Positions 41,074-52,413 are shown, numbered from the stretch's first letter. The stretch is 64,000 bases of DNA from Candidatus Dichloromethanomonas elyunquensis (GCA_001515265.1 LNDB01000008.1:1-64000), one strand, 5' to 3'. Made by a program: numbers and translations. The notes: generated by a model from the letters alone, not told the origin.

Positions 41074-41102
41074 CTTTGTTTGGATAATGATTGCGTGTGA
41101 TC

Positions 41103-42820
<1,718 letters not shown>

Positions 42821-42894
42821 CTTTTAAATCTCCTTCCAATAAAAAATTTTTCTAATAAATTTTTCTGTCACATTGGATTTCCCCCCTAAAATAC

Positions 42895-42970
42895 AAAAAT
42901 GCCCTGGTTCAAATTTTGAACTAAGGCATCGTTGCCAACATTATTTTATCTTCCGCGACCTCATTGTCCT
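42895..42970 (-). promoter_or_regulatory. Candidate ANTAR-target leader with attenuator upstream of amt
   Basis: On the minus strand two small hairpins occur: GAC-AATGAG-GTC (42957-42968) and GGC-AACGAT-GCC (42925-42936). Both have hexanucleotide loops with A at position 1 and G at position 4, the defining feature of RNAs bound by ANTAR antiterminators. The second overlaps the 5' arm of a terminator (ATGCCTTAGTTCAAA / TTTGAACCAGGGCAT, then five T), so the two folds exclude each other. Stems of the small hairpins are only 3 bp as drawn, hence moderate confidence. Confidence 0.6.
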
Positions 42971-43129
42971 GACTAAACTTTCCACCTGACTCTATATTAG
43001 CAAAAAGCGGCAATATTGCAACATACTTTTTAATTGAATATTGTATTCATGTTTTTGTTGCGGAAAACTGGGCAGGTTACAGGTCAATAGTGAAAAAAGT
43101 CCCTGTCGATTGGACTGCGCGTTCTTGTC

Positions 43130-43158
43130 TTAACAAGTATGGGATTACTTGGTATGAT
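43130..43158 (+). promoter_or_regulatory. Strong sigma-A promoter before the YdcZ remnant
   Basis: TTAACA, 17 bp, TATGAT, near consensus. It appears to be left over from, or to drive, the fragment at 43224-43352 and possibly the CPBP gene after it. Confidence 0.6.
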
Positions 43159-43223
43159 ATAAACAAATTACGAATAAGGAGAAACATCTGAGTAATGAAC
43201 AAGATTATTTATGTCATTCTCAT

Positions 43224-43352
43224 ATGGTTATTGATCATTTTGGATTATTTAATGTTCCGATGATTCATTTCAATCTTTATCGTTTAGCCGGAGTTGTACT
43301 CATGATTGCCGGTTTGTTCCTCATTTTTAAAGGCAACCTCAGTAGTTCATAA
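43224..43352 (+). pseudogene. C-terminal remnant of a YdcZ/DUF606-type membrane protein
   Basis: The frame from 43224 reads MVIDHFGLFNVPMIHFNLYR then LAGVVLMIAGLFLIFKG and stop. This corresponds to the last part of YdcZ-family DMT transporters (IDHFGLFG..., R..GV.LM.AG..LI). The upstream half of the gene is missing: the frame carries no membrane helices and no good start. It is either a decayed copy or the result of a deletion. The 580 bp between amt and the CPBP gene otherwise hold only the amt leader and a promoter. Confidence 0.6.
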
Positions 43353-43419
43353 GTTTATCTTGTTCTTGACATAAGGCAGTGGCAGAAATATTAATGATTC
43401 AATGGCAAAGGAACTTGGA

Positions 43420-43989
43420 ATGGACGAAGAAAACAGAATGCCGATTAGTCGAAAATTATTGCGCTATAATATGATTTTATCCCTGGGAATTATGCTTTCG
43501 GCCAGCTTTTTACTAGCAAGGCTTATAACCCCCAGGATATCCATTCTGAGTATTTTTCAAGGCTATTTTACGGCAAAAACGGTAATTGTCTTGGTAGCTG
43601 GGTGTATTCTTTTATTCGTTTTACAGTTATTTTTTATTACATATATTTCCAGAGACGGATTAAAGGATGAAATTAACCGTTATCTCATGGATTATTTTTC
43701 ATTACCTGAGCTTTTTGCTGTTTTTTTCTTGGGGGCATTATCCGAAGAACTGCTGTTTCGGGGAGTGATTCAATTCCATTTAGGGATTTGGATCTCCAGC
43801 ATTTTATTTGCCGTGATCCATTTTCGCTATTTGCGCAAGATATTTCTTTTGACAGAAGTATTTCTTATGGGAATGATCCTGGGATGTTCTTATCTCCTGA
43901 CCCAGTCTCTATGGGTTCCCATTTGCTGCCATTGGAGTGTAAATTATATTACCGCAGTTTTTATTAAAAGAGGGTATATAGAGTATTAA
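43420..43989 (+). CDS. CPBP-family intramembrane metalloprotease
   Basis: 189 residues from the ATG at 43420, with AAGGAA about 8 nt upstream; the ATG at 43402 has none. Several membrane helices. The CPBP motifs are LSEELLFRGVIQF (EExxxR), ILFAVIHFRY (first His region) and LWVPICCHWSVNY (second His with Asn). Relatives process prenylated peptides or confer bacteriocin self-immunity; here there is no bacteriocin gene nearby, so the substrate is unknown. Confidence 0.82.
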   Translation: MDEENRMPISRKLLRYNMILSLGIMLSASFLLARLITPRISILSIFQGYFTAKTVIVLVAGCILLFVLQLFFITYISRDGLKDEINRYLMDYFSLPELFAVFFLGALSEELLFRGVIQFHLGIWISSILFAVIHFRYLRKIFLLTEVFLMGMILGCSYLLTQSLWVPICCHWSVNYITAVFIKRGYIEY

Positions 43990-43997
43990 TCAAAATA

Positions 43998-44054
43998 ATT
44001 TCTCGTAAAATACTTAATCAAGCTGCTACTATCATTTCTTGAGTTTTACGAAAT
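43998..44054 (+). promoter_or_regulatory. Long inverted repeat in the leader of the TetM-like gene
   Basis: ATTTCTCGTAAAA and TTTTACGAAAT can pair over 11 bp (with a 2-nt bulge) around a 33-nt loop. It ends 24 nt before the start codon. No T-run follows, so translation control or a divergent operator is as likely as attenuation. Confidence 0.4.
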
Positions 44055-44078
44055 ATGTATCTTTGAAAGGGGCAGACC

Positions 44079-46091
44079 ATGAAAACCAATCTGCGGAATA
44101 TTTGTTTAGCAGCCCATGTTGATGCAGGAAAGACATCTCTGGCCGAGCAGATCTTGTTTCAGACCGGGACAGTGAGAAAGATAGGGAGTGTCGATGACGG
44201 TTCCTCCTATTTTGATTGTTCACCCATTGAAATTAAAAGGGGCATCACTATTTTTTCCGAACTCTCCTCGGTTTTCTGGCACGATTGCAAGATTAATCTG
44301 ATTGATACTCCCGGCCATTTTGATTTTGTTTCCGAACTGGAGAGGTCATTAAGCGTGGTGGAGGGAGTCGTCCTGATTATTTCCGCAGTCGATGGAATCC
44401 AACAGCATACCGAATTGATCTGGGAACTGGTGAAAACCCATAAAATTCCCACCATTTTTTTTATTAATAAGTCTGATCGCCCGGATGTCAATATACAAGC
44501 AGTATTCGACCAAATCAAAAAAAATCTTACGCCACAAGCAGTTCTGTTCAGAGCAGATCATGGAAAACAATTCACATCATTTTTTGATATCACACCGGAG
44601 AAAACGGAATTTATGGAATGGATCGCTGAAAAGGACCAGAAGATATTAACAAAATATCTGGAAGACGAAGAATTATCTTCGGCAGATTTGTTGGGTTCCT
44701 TTCAAAATTTGTTTAGAGTCTATGAGGTTTTTCCGGTACTGGCCGGTTCTGCAAAGACCGGACGGGGTATCCCCGAACTGCTTGATGCCATTGTAGAATT
44801 GGTCTCTGGTCCAACCTACAATCAGCGGGAAGAAAAAGAGCCTGCAGCTGTTAAGATATTTAAAATCAAAAATGAAAATAAGACGGATAAACTGGCATAT
44901 GTCAAAGTCTTGACAGGCCAGGTCGGTGTCAGGGACACGCTGATCAATTCCAATCAGGAAGCATGTAAAATTACAAAAATCAGGGCTTTTGTGGGAAACA
45001 AGTGTACCTTTCCCGAAAGATTATGTACAGGGGATATCGGGATTTTATCCGGACTAAAAGATATTACTGCGGGCGAAGTACTGGGAACTGATCTCCCGCA
45101 AGCTGAAATGATGCTGCCACGGCTATGGCAGACGCAAGTCAAGCCAGTTAGCGAAGCCGACTGGCCCAAGCTTCATAATGCCTTGCTCACCCTGAATGAG
45201 GAAGACCCTTTGCTGGACTATGAATGGGAGACTCAAACCAAAGAAATGTACATTCATATCATGGGAAGCATCCACATGGAAGTTTTGGAAACCTTGATTC
45301 ATATCCGCTTTGGTATTCAAGTGCAGCTCACTCCGCCTGTTGTCAGCTATCATGAAACCATTTCAGGAAGAAGCCGCGGATCCTGCCATTACGAACCGAA
45401 AAAACACTACGCCGAAGTGGAGATCGAGCTGGAACCCAATCTAAGAGGTAGAGGCAATGTTTTTTTCTCCTGTATATCTACGGATGATTTGCCTATCCAA
45501 TATCAAAAGGCAGTCGAAAAATCTATCCCTGAAGCTCTCCGGCAAGGGGTTCTTATCGGCAGTCCGGTCAAGGATGTAAAAGTGAAACTTGTTGGCGGGA
45601 GACATCATTTAGAACATACCCATGGAGGCGATTTCCGTATAGCCACCATTCGTGCAGTTCAGCAGGCTTTGGAGAATAACCGGATACTGCTTCTTGAACC
45701 GGTAACTGTATTTAAAATCACGGTTCCTAAAGATTTGGCAGGAAGGGTCATGGCGGATATTGCTAAAATGAAAGGTGAGTGCCATGATCCGCAGATGATG
45801 AATGGCTCTGTTGAGATTACGGGCCGGGTGCCCCTGTCCACATCCATGAATTACCCTTTAGAACTGACCGCTTTATCCGGCGGGAGGGGTCAGATCATAG
45901 TAAAACCTGTGGGGTTCCAGCTTTGTCATAACCAGGAGGAAGTGTTGTCTGCAATTGAAGATGACGAAGAAGGCCCATCTAACTCCCGCAATAATATCCT
46001 TTACAATTCAGTCTCTTTATTTAGGGCCAAGAGGAAAATGAAAAAAGTGACCCATGAAAGAACATTTCTGGAGGAAGACGGCTTAAAATAA
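44079..46091 (+). CDS. TetM/EF-G-like translational GTPase
   Basis: 670 residues. GTPase motifs are AHVDAGKTSLAEQ (G1), RGITIF (G2), DTPGHFDFVSELE (G3) and NKSDRPD (G4). EF-G domains II to V follow, with the C-terminal domain IV GSCHYEPKKHYAEVEIELEP and VKLVGGRHHLEHTHGGDF. The layout is that of ribosomal protection proteins (Tet(M), Tet(W), TetP-B). Divergence from the mobile tet genes and a normal chromosomal codon pattern suggest a resident homologue. Whether it protects against tetracycline cannot be told. AAAGGGG lies 8 nt before the ATG. Confidence 0.85.
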   Translation: MKTNLRNICLAAHVDAGKTSLAEQILFQTGTVRKIGSVDDGSSYFDCSPIEIKRGITIFSELSSVFWHDCKINLIDTPGHFDFVSELERSLSVVEGVVLIISAVDGIQQHTELIWELVKTHKIPTIFFINKSDRPDVNIQAVFDQIKKNLTPQAVLFRADHGKQFTSFFDITPEKTEFMEWIAEKDQKILTKYLEDEELSSADLLGSFQNLFRVYEVFPVLAGSAKTGRGIPELLDAIVELVSGPTYNQREEKEPAAVKIFKIKNENKTDKLAYVKVLTGQVGVRDTLINSNQEACKITKIRAFVGNKCTFPERLCTGDIGILSGLKDITAGEVLGTDLPQAEMMLPRLWQTQVKPVSEADWPKLHNALLTLNEEDPLLDYEWETQTKEMYIHIMGSIHMEVLETLIHIRFGIQVQLTPPVVSYHETISGRSRGSCHYEPKKHYAEVEIELEPNLRGRGNVFFSCISTDDLPIQYQKAVEKSIPEALRQGVLIGSPVKDVKVKLVGGRHHLEHTHGGDFRIATIRAVQQALENNRILLLEPVTVFKITVPKDLAGRVMADIAKMKGECHDPQMMNGSVEITGRVPLSTSMNYPLELTALSGGRGQIIVKPVGFQLCHNQEEVLSAIEDDEEGPSNSRNNILYNSVSLFRAKRKMKKVTHERTFLEEDGLK

Positions 46092-46212
46092 TAAAGTAAT
46101 TCGTTATCCTATAAAACCACATTTGCTAGTCAGAAATCGAATACGTCTTACGTCTATAGTCAGTGAAAAGGAAAAAGTGCCGCGCGATGTCCGGTAAAGG
46201 GGGAATCAGGAC

Positions 46213-46716
46213 GTGCAGCAAGTGTCATTTGAAGAAATATATGAAGAGCTTTTTCCTGCAGTGTACCGGTTTACGTATTTGCGTATCCCTTCAAGTGAGA
46301 TTGAAGACGTAACTTCAGAAATTATGGCCAAGATATGGAAATACGTCTCAAGCTTTGAAGGAAGGAGCTCGCTCAAAAGCTGGGCTCTCCGCATCGCCTC
46401 AAATTACATTGCTGATTTTTACCGGGGCAGGAAAGAGGTCAGGATCATTGCTTTATCCGAAGAACTGCAAATCCCGCATGGAAACCTGGATTACAGTGAA
46501 GAGTTTTCTACCGTTGAATCTGTGAATTATACGCTGAAGCAATTGTCGGAACCTCAAGCCGCAGTCATTCAACTGAGACTGATAGAAGGATTCAGTTCTA
46601 ATGAAACTGCGTCCATGCTCGGTATTACCCAACAAGCTGTAGATAGTCTTCTCTATAGGGCTAAGAAAAATTTCCGCACAATCTATAAGACAGAAATGGC
46701 TGGAGGTGAATGTTGA
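46213..46716 (+). CDS. ECF-type RNA polymerase sigma factor
   Basis: 167 residues. Region 2 is seen in LFPAVYRFTYLRIPSSEIED and VTSEIMAKIWKYVSSFEGRS, then SLKSWALRIASNYIADFYRG. Region 4 is LSEPQAAVIQLRLIEGFSSN with the HTH MLGITQQAVDSLLYRAKKNF. The GTG start follows AAAGGGGGAA. The downstream gene starts in the overlap TGATG, so this sigma factor and the DUF4349 membrane protein form a coupled sigma/anti-sigma pair. Confidence 0.9.
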   Translation: MQQVSFEEIYEELFPAVYRFTYLRIPSSEIEDVTSEIMAKIWKYVSSFEGRSSLKSWALRIASNYIADFYRGRKEVRIIALSEELQIPHGNLDYSEEFSTVESVNYTLKQLSEPQAAVIQLRLIEGFSSNETASMLGITQQAVDSLLYRAKKNFRTIYKTEMAGGEC

Positions 46717-47927
46717 TGAAGGAAGACAAGATGACAGCCATATGGGAAGAAGATGGTGATTTGATGCACTTGCAAAAATTTTTTGCCTATATCTGTCAGG
46801 ATCAAGAATTGAAGGAACGAATCAAAGTGAAAACATTACAAAAGATATTGCATTCTAATGACCCTCAGTCCTGCCGGATTCCGGCAGAAACAGATCAGAA
46901 TGGGGAGATGAACCATGGCGGTTTGCAGAAAGACGGGACTCCTAAGAATCGTTTTCCCCTCTTTAAGAATGTGAAGAATCAATTATTTCATAAAAAATCT
47001 GTGAAATGGATAGCCGCAGCAGCTGTAATTATCTGTGCCGTCTTTGGATCATCGGTATTTCTGATGGAAGGTAATTCCTCTTTGATGACAGGATCAGCCA
47101 ACCCCAAAGCAGCCAACAAATCCGGCGTTTCGGCTGTGCCACCTGCTCCTTCTTCGGCCGATAAAGAGGAAACTGCGGACCGGAGTTCTGCCGTATACAG
47201 TTCTGAAGCTGCGGCCGGTACGGAATCCCAATCAGAAACTATCCCCCGGCAAAAGATTATTTATGTCCTGGATGCAACACTAAAGGCTGAAGATGTGGCA
47301 GCAGCAATGAAAGCGATAGAAGATAAAGTAAATGCAGCAGGAGGTTATATCGCTGAATCCAATCAAAGTAACAATGAGAAAGAAATGACTGGCTATCTTT
47401 TGCTCAGGGTACCAGTGGATCAATTTCAAAGTTTCAAAGAGGGCCTTTCTCAATTTGGAACGGTAGAAAACGAACATTTATCTTCAGACGATGTTTCTAA
47501 ACAATATTACGATGTTGAAACGAGGTTGAAATCCTGGGAAAACCAAGAAAAAAGGTATCTGGAAATATTGCAGCAGGCCAGAACAGTAGACGATATTCTA
47601 AAAATTGAAAATTCGCTGGCCAATATGCGCAGGGAAATGGAAAGCTTAAAAGGACAATTAAAATATTGGGACAATCATGTTCAGTATTCGGAAGTTCGAA
47701 TCAATATCTCCCAGACCAACAATAAACTTGCGGTAAACGACCCCTGGCGCCCCCTATCCATCACAGGTACCCTGCAGGCCGCCAAAAATGCTATCATTAA
47801 GACACTCAGTTTTCTGTGGAATGTGGTTAACTATCTGATAGTCTTCATCGGGTACGTTATTCTGCCAGGAATTTTGTTCGTGATTGCCTGGCTGGTTTAT
47901 AGAAAGTTTAAGAGGAAAAGAAAATAG
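46716..47927 (+). CDS. DUF4349 membrane protein, probable anti-sigma partner
   Basis: 403 residues from the ATG at 46716, 9 nt after GGAGG. Residues 1-95 are cytosolic, followed by one membrane helix (WIAAAAVIICAVFGSSVFLM). A Ser/Pro/Ala linker leads to the DUF4349 domain (IIYVLDATLKAEDVAAAMKA, GYLLLRVPVDQFQSFKEGL, YDVETRLKSWENQEKRYLEI) with a coiled coil. A second helix near the C-terminus (VVNYLIVFIGYVILPGILFV) ends the protein. DUF4349 proteins often follow ECF genes. The cytosolic N-terminus lacks the zinc-binding HxxxCxxC motif, so sigma binding is inference from context. Confidence 0.8.
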   Translation: MKEDKMTAIWEEDGDLMHLQKFFAYICQDQELKERIKVKTLQKILHSNDPQSCRIPAETDQNGEMNHGGLQKDGTPKNRFPLFKNVKNQLFHKKSVKWIAAAAVIICAVFGSSVFLMEGNSSLMTGSANPKAANKSGVSAVPPAPSSADKEETADRSSAVYSSEAAAGTESQSETIPRQKIIYVLDATLKAEDVAAAMKAIEDKVNAAGGYIAESNQSNNEKEMTGYLLLRVPVDQFQSFKEGLSQFGTVENEHLSSDDVSKQYYDVETRLKSWENQEKRYLEILQQARTVDDILKIENSLANMRREMESLKGQLKYWDNHVQYSEVRINISQTNNKLAVNDPWRPLSITGTLQAAKNAIIKTLSFLWNVVNYLIVFIGYVILPGILFVIAWLVYRKFKRKRK

Positions 47928-47993
47928 ACATTTATTGCTGCTGATATGGGCTGACAGCTATTTGTGCTTTAATCTTTAGAGGTGGGGGAAATC

Positions 47994-48437
47994 ATGGACG
48001 AATTGGCATTTCAACAATTGATATATGAACAGATACCAATAACCGAAAAAATGGGTTTAGAAATTATAGAATTTAAACCTTTGAGTGTGAAGATACTTGC
48101 TAGGCTTAAACCGAATCTGAATCATAAGTGTACAGCATTTGGGGGCAGTATCAATAGTTTAATGACGGTATGCGGATGGGCAGCAGTATTTATCAATATC
48201 AAAAAATTTGATTCAGACTCACATATTGTTATCCAAAGAAGCAATATAGAATATCTGTCTCCCATCAATCAGGATTTTATTGCCGAATGCAAAATAGAAA
48301 AATACGAAACAATAGAAAAGTTTTTATTATCTTACAAGAAGTATAACCGGGCTCGAATAAAGTTAAATGTTTTTTGCAGAAATAACGATAAGATACTGTC
48401 AAGGTTTGAAGGGCAGTATGTCGCAATAACGTCATAG
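47994..48437 (+). CDS. Thioesterase of the YiiD C-terminal (hotdog) type
   Basis: 147 residues from the ATG at 47994 with GGTGGGGG upstream. The hotdog-fold pattern is PITEKMGLEIIEFKPLSVKI, then HKCTAFGGSINSLMTVCGWA (the helix that carries the active-site region), then IVIQRSNIEYLSPINQDFIA. This is the domain found at the C-terminus of E. coli YiiD. Acyl-thioester substrate unknown. Transcribed alone, ending at a strong terminator. Confidence 0.75.
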   Translation: MDELAFQQLIYEQIPITEKMGLEIIEFKPLSVKILARLKPNLNHKCTAFGGSINSLMTVCGWAAVFINIKKFDSDSHIVIQRSNIEYLSPINQDFIAECKIEKYETIEKFLLSYKKYNRARIKLNVFCRNNDKILSRFEGQYVAITS

Positions 48438-48458
48438 GGATTCCACAACGCAGCTGCT

Positions 48459-48500
48459 AAGAAAGAGCCCATGATCAGGAAAAATCATGGGCTCTTTCTT
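48459..48500. terminator. Strong Rho-independent terminator
   Basis: AAGAAAGAGCCCATGAT and its exact complement form a 17-bp stem with an 8-nt loop. T-rich on the 3' side, A-rich on the 5' side, so it may work both ways. It separates the thioesterase from the chaperone operon. Confidence 0.9.
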
Positions 48501-48564
48501 ACCTGGTTTGATATAATAATGTCACAGGATGTCTTCCGAAAGGTCAGAAAAGAACAAAATATAT

Positions 48565-48604
48565 CCTGACCAATATTGACCTTAGAAAAGATATCGCATA
48601 TAAT
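48565..48604 (+). promoter_or_regulatory. cbpA-clpB promoter overlapped by a CtsR-like operator
   Basis: TTGACC (48576-48581), 17 bp, TATAAT (48599-48604) is a near-consensus sigma-A promoter. On the minus strand GGTCAAT-ATT-GGTCAGG (48565-48581) matches the tandem CtsR heptad GGTCAAA-N3-GGTCAAA and covers the -35 element. A weaker GGTCAGA-AAA-GAACAAA lies at 48542-48558 on the plus strand. clpB is a classic CtsR target. Confidence 0.6.
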
Positions 48605-48692
48605 ACTGTTAATAGGTAAATTATTGTAATTAGAGGTTTTATTTTAATAACCTGTATAAATATGGCCTGTATGCGCAGAAGAGGTGAGGTCT

Positions 48693-49676
48693 ATGGATTT
48701 TAAAGATTATTATGCAATTTTAGGGGTATCTCCTCAGGCGGATAATAAAGAAATTAAAAAGACGTACCAGGCTTTAGCGAAAAAGTATCATCCGGATAAG
48801 AATCCCGGGGATAAAGCGGCTGAAGAAAAGTTCAAGGAGATTAATGAAGCGTACCATGCGATTGCCGACCCTGGCAACAGGCAAAAATATGATGACCTGA
48901 GAGCCAATTATGAGCAGTGGCAGAAGCGGGGCGGCGGCGGTTCCTTTGATTGGTCCTCCTGGCAGCAGGCGCCGGGCAGCGGAACCGGCGGATATACCAG
49001 GACCATGACCCCGGAAGAATTTAACGAAATGTTCGGCGGGGACGGCGGCTTTTCGTTCGGGGGCGGCGGTTTTTCCGATTTCTTTTCCACCATCTTCGGT
49101 ATGGGCCAGGGTTTTGGTGCCGATCAGGGCGGATTCTACTCGGGTGTCGGGAGACAAGCGCGCACCGGCAGGGACTTGGAAGGAGAACTAACGATAACTT
49201 TGGAGGAAGCCTATCACGGTACGAAAAAGTTAATCGATGTCGGAAATAAAAGAATCGAAGCCAACATACCGAACGGGATCAAAGACAAAAACAAGATCAG
49301 GCTGTCCGGCCAGGGCCAGCCAGGATCCGGAGGGGGTAAACCGGGCGATTTGTTCCTGACCGTAAATGTTAATCCACATCGGCATATTACCCGGGACGGC
49401 GATGACCTTAAAACAAATGTGGAAATTGATTTCTACACTGCGGTTTTGGGTGGTGAAGCCCGGGTTCAGACTTTGGCGGGGGAGATCCTGATTAAGATTC
49501 CGCCGAAAACTCAAGCCGGCAAAAGTTTCAGGCTAAAAGGAAAAGGGATGCCGGTCATGAATCAAACCGGCAGGTTCGGAGATTTCTACGCGAATATAAC
49601 TATCGTATTGCCGGAAACAATATCCGAAAAAGAAATAGAAACCTTCAGGGAACTGAAAAAACACCGTAAGATGTAA
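48693..49676 (+). CDS. CbpA-type DnaJ co-chaperone
   Basis: 327 residues from the ATG at 48693 (GAGGTGAGG upstream). The J domain (DYYAILGVS through [12 protein letters not shown], with HPD) stimulates DnaK ATPase. A Gly/Phe-rich linker (about 75-140) follows. There is no CxxCxGxG zinc finger, so it is a class II J protein rather than DnaJ. C-terminal substrate-binding domains include [14 protein letters not shown] and [18 protein letters not shown]. It lies 14 nt before clpB and forms one heat-shock operon with it. Confidence 0.92.
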   Translation: MDFKDYYAILGVSPQADNKEIKKTYQALAKKYHPDKNPGDKAAEEKFKEINEAYHAIADPGNRQKYDDLRANYEQWQKRGGGGSFDWSSWQQAPGSGTGGYTRTMTPEEFNEMFGGDGGFSFGGGGFSDFFSTIFGMGQGFGADQGGFYSGVGRQARTGRDLEGELTITLEEAYHGTKKLIDVGNKRIEANIPNGIKDKNKIRLSGQGQPGSGGGKPGDLFLTVNVNPHRHITRDGDDLKTNVEIDFYTAVLGGEARVQTLAGEILIKIPPKTQAGKSFRLKGKGMPVMNQTGRFGDFYANITIVLPETISEKEIETFRELKKHRKM

Positions 49677-49690
49677 AGGAGGAAAATGCT

Positions 49691-52276
49691 ATGGCTTTTG
49701 ACACGAACCGGTTTACCCAAAAATCCCAGGAAGCGATTATCTCAGCCCAAACTCATGCTGAAAGGAACCATAACAGCCTGGTAGAGCCTGAACATCTCCT
49801 TCTTGCTTTATTGGAACAAGACGAGGGAGTAGTTCCCCAGTTGCTCAATAAGTTGAATATCTCCAATAAAACGATTGCTGATAAAACGAAAACAAGCATC
49901 GGGAAGATGCCAAGAATGATGGGTGCAGCAGCTCAGTTATCCTATTCTCCCAGAATGAGGACTATCCTGGTCAACGCCCATGACCTGATGGAACCGTTTG
50001 GAGACGATTATGTCAGCACTGAACATTTGTTCCTTTCGATATTGGATAATGCCGGAGGAGATGCAGAACGAATTCTAAAAGAGGCGGGTATTAACAGGGA
50101 ATCGCTGTTTAAAGTATTGAAGGAAATTAGGGGATCACAGCGGGTTACCAGCCAAAATCCGGAAGGAACGTATGCTGCTTTGGAACAGTACGGCAAAAAT
50201 TTGGTTACGCTGGCGAAAAGGGGAAAACTGGACCCGGTTATCGGCAGGGATGAAGAGATTCGCAGAGTGATTCAGATATTATCCCGCAGAACAAAAAATA
50301 ATCCCGTCCTTATCGGAGAACCCGGGGTAGGAAAAACAGCCATTGTTGAAGGTCTGGCCCAACGGATTGTACGGGGTGATGTACCGGAAGCCCTGAAAAA
50401 TAAAGAGGTGATCTCCCTGGATATGGGCGCGCTCATCGCCGGGGCTAAATACCGGGGCGAATTTGAAGAGCGCTTAAAGGCAGTTTTAAAAGAGGTTCAG
50501 GATAGGGAAAATATTATTTTATTTATTGATGAACTGCATACGGTCGTTGGAGCAGGGGCAGCAGAGGGGGCTATGGACGCGGGAAATATGCTCAAGCCCA
50601 TGCTGGCCCGGGGGGAACTCCGCATGGTCGGTGCTACGACACTGGATGAATATCGGAAGCATATTGAAAAAGATGCCGCTTTGGAACGAAGGTTTCAAAA
50701 TGTTCTTGTGGCTCCTCCGACCGTGGAAGATACGATTTCCATCTTACGGGGATTAAAAGAAAGGTATGAAACCCATCATGGCATCCGGATTACGGACGGT
50801 GCCATCATTGCGGCAAGTGTCCTTTCAGAAAGGTATATCAGCGACCGTTTCCTGCCGGATAAAGCTATCGATTTGATCGATGAAGCGGCGGCCGGACTGA
50901 GAATGGAGATTACCAGCGAACCTCAGGAATTGGATCAGATTAAGCGCCGGATGATGCAGTTGGAGATTGAAAGAGAAGCGCTGAAGAAAGAAAAAGACAA
51001 GGCAAGTCAAGAACGTCTTTCTAACCTGGAAAAAGAACTGGCTAACCTCAAAGAGAAGCGCAGCGCCTTGGAGGCCCAGCTGCTCGAAGAACGGGAAAAA
51101 ATCGGTAAAATTCAGAAATTGAAGGAAGAAATTGACAGAACACGCATTGCTATTGAAAACGCCCAACAGAAATTGGATTACAACAAAGCGGCTGAATTGC
51201 AATATGGTGTTCTGCCTCAACTGGAAAAGAAAATGACGGTTATCGAAACAATGATCTCTGAGAGGAACAATACCTTACTCCGGCAGGAAGTTACAGAGAG
51301 TGATATTGCCGAAATTGTGGGCAAGTGGACGCATATCCCTGTTTCTAGATTATTGGAAAGTGAAGCGGAAAAACTCATTTTGATGGAAGAGAACCTGCAT
51401 CGAAGAGTGATTGGTCAAAATAAAGCGGTTCAGGCGGTTGCAGATGCTGTCCGCAGGGCCCGTACCGGCCTTCAAGATCCCAACCGTCCTCTGGGTTCAT
51501 TCCTCTTCCTGGGGCCTACCGGCGTAGGGAAAACAGAACTGGCCAAAGCGCTGGCTGAATTTCTCTTTGATAATGATCAAGCGCTCATCCGGATCGATAT
51601 GTCTGAATATATGGAAAAACATTCCGTTGCCCGTTTAATCGGGGCTCCTCCCGGATATGTCGGATACGATGAGGGGGGACAGCTCACGGAAGCAGTCAGA
51701 AGGAAACCTTACGCTGTCATTTTACTGGATGAAATAGAAAAGGCCCATAGCGATGTTTTCAACGTTCTTCTGCAATTATTGGATGACGGCAGATTAACGG
51801 ACGGGCAGGGAAGAATCGTTAATTTTAAAAATACAGCGGTGATCCTGACCAGTAATATTGCCGGGCAGGAAATCAGAGAACTCAATGAGAATGGCAGCAG
51901 TCCAGACATCATTCGCAAAACAGTGGATAACGAACTGCGCAGGTATTTCCGACCCGAATTTTTGAACCGCCTCGATGAGATCATTATCTTTGATCCGCTG
52001 AAGCAAAAGGATATTGCACAAATTGTGGAGATTCAGCTAGATTCTTTAAGAAAACGACTTAGAGAAAAAGGGATTACCTTAACTTTAACTGAAAAGGCTT
52101 TGAAAAAACTGATTCAGGAAGGTTATGACCCGGTTTTTGGTGCCAGACCGTTGAAAAGAGCTATTCAGCAGCACATCCAAAACCGGCTGGCCAAACTGAT
52201 CCTGCAGGGAGAATTTTCTGAAGGAGCAGATATTCTGGTGGATTATGATACGGACTATGCATTCAAAGCTGGCTGA
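49691..52276 (+). CDS. clpB: ATP-dependent disaggregase ClpB
   Basis: 861 residues, full length. It rescues aggregated proteins with DnaK. The N-domain ([20 protein letters not shown]) is followed by AAA-1 (Walker [14 protein letters not shown], Walker [11 protein letters not shown]), the coiled-coil M-domain (about 405-525, [18 protein letters not shown]) that distinguishes ClpB from ClpA/X, and AAA-2 ([24 protein letters not shown]). GGAGG precedes the ATG. A perfect hairpin terminator follows. Confidence 0.97.
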   Translation: MAFDTNRFTQKSQEAIISAQTHAERNHNSLVEPEHLLLALLEQDEGVVPQLLNKLNISNKTIADKTKTSIGKMPRMMGAAAQLSYSPRMRTILVNAHDLMEPFGDDYVSTEHLFLSILDNAGGDAERILKEAGINRESLFKVLKEIRGSQRVTSQNPEGTYAALEQYGKNLVTLAKRGKLDPVIGRDEEIRRVIQILSRRTKNNPVLIGEPGVGKTAIVEGLAQRIVRGDVPEALKNKEVISLDMGALIAGAKYRGEFEERLKAVLKEVQDRENIILFIDELHTVVGAGAAEGAMDAGNMLKPMLARGELRMVGATTLDEYRKHIEKDAALERRFQNVLVAPPTVEDTISILRGLKERYETHHGIRITDGAIIAASVLSERYISDRFLPDKAIDLIDEAAAGLRMEITSEPQELDQIKRRMMQLEIEREALKKEKDKASQERLSNLEKELANLKEKRSALEAQLLEEREKIGKIQKLKEEIDRTRIAIENAQQKLDYNKAAELQYGVLPQLEKKMTVIETMISERNNTLLRQEVTESDIAEIVGKWTHIPVSRLLESEAEKLILMEENLHRRVIGQNKAVQAVADAVRRARTGLQDPNRPLGSFLFLGPTGVGKTELAKALAEFLFDNDQALIRIDMSEYMEKHSVARLIGAPPGYVGYDEGGQLTEAVRRKPYAVILLDEIEKAHSDVFNVLLQLLDDGRLTDGQGRIVNFKNTAVILTSNIAGQEIRELNENGSSPDIIRKTVDNELRRYFRPEFLNRLDEIIIFDPLKQKDIAQIVEIQLDSLRKRLREKGITLTLTEKALKKLIQEGYDPVFGARPLKRAIQQHIQNRLAKLILQGEFSEGADILVDYDTDYAFKAG

Positions 52277-52281
52277 TTATT

Positions 52282-52305
52282 GTAAGCAGGCGTATGCCTG
52301 CTTAC
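52282..52305 (+). terminator. Terminator after clpB
   Basis: GTAAGCAGGC-GTAT-GCCTGCTTAC, a perfect 10-bp stem with tetraloop, followed by TTATTTTCTTTTT. Confidence 0.88.
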
Positions 52306-52413
52306 TTATTTTCTTTTTAAAAAGTATGTGTCGCAGAGAAATTTTTATTAAATGAATAAATATTTGTTATTTGGTGTATCCTGAAAATGCGTAAAAACCA
52401 TGGAGGTAGACTT

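Noticed and set aside
43197-43265. 22-residue hydrophobic ORF (MNKIIYVILIW...) before the CPBP gene
   Set aside because: It overlaps the better explained YdcZ-type frame, and the upstream AAGGAG is too far (13 nt).
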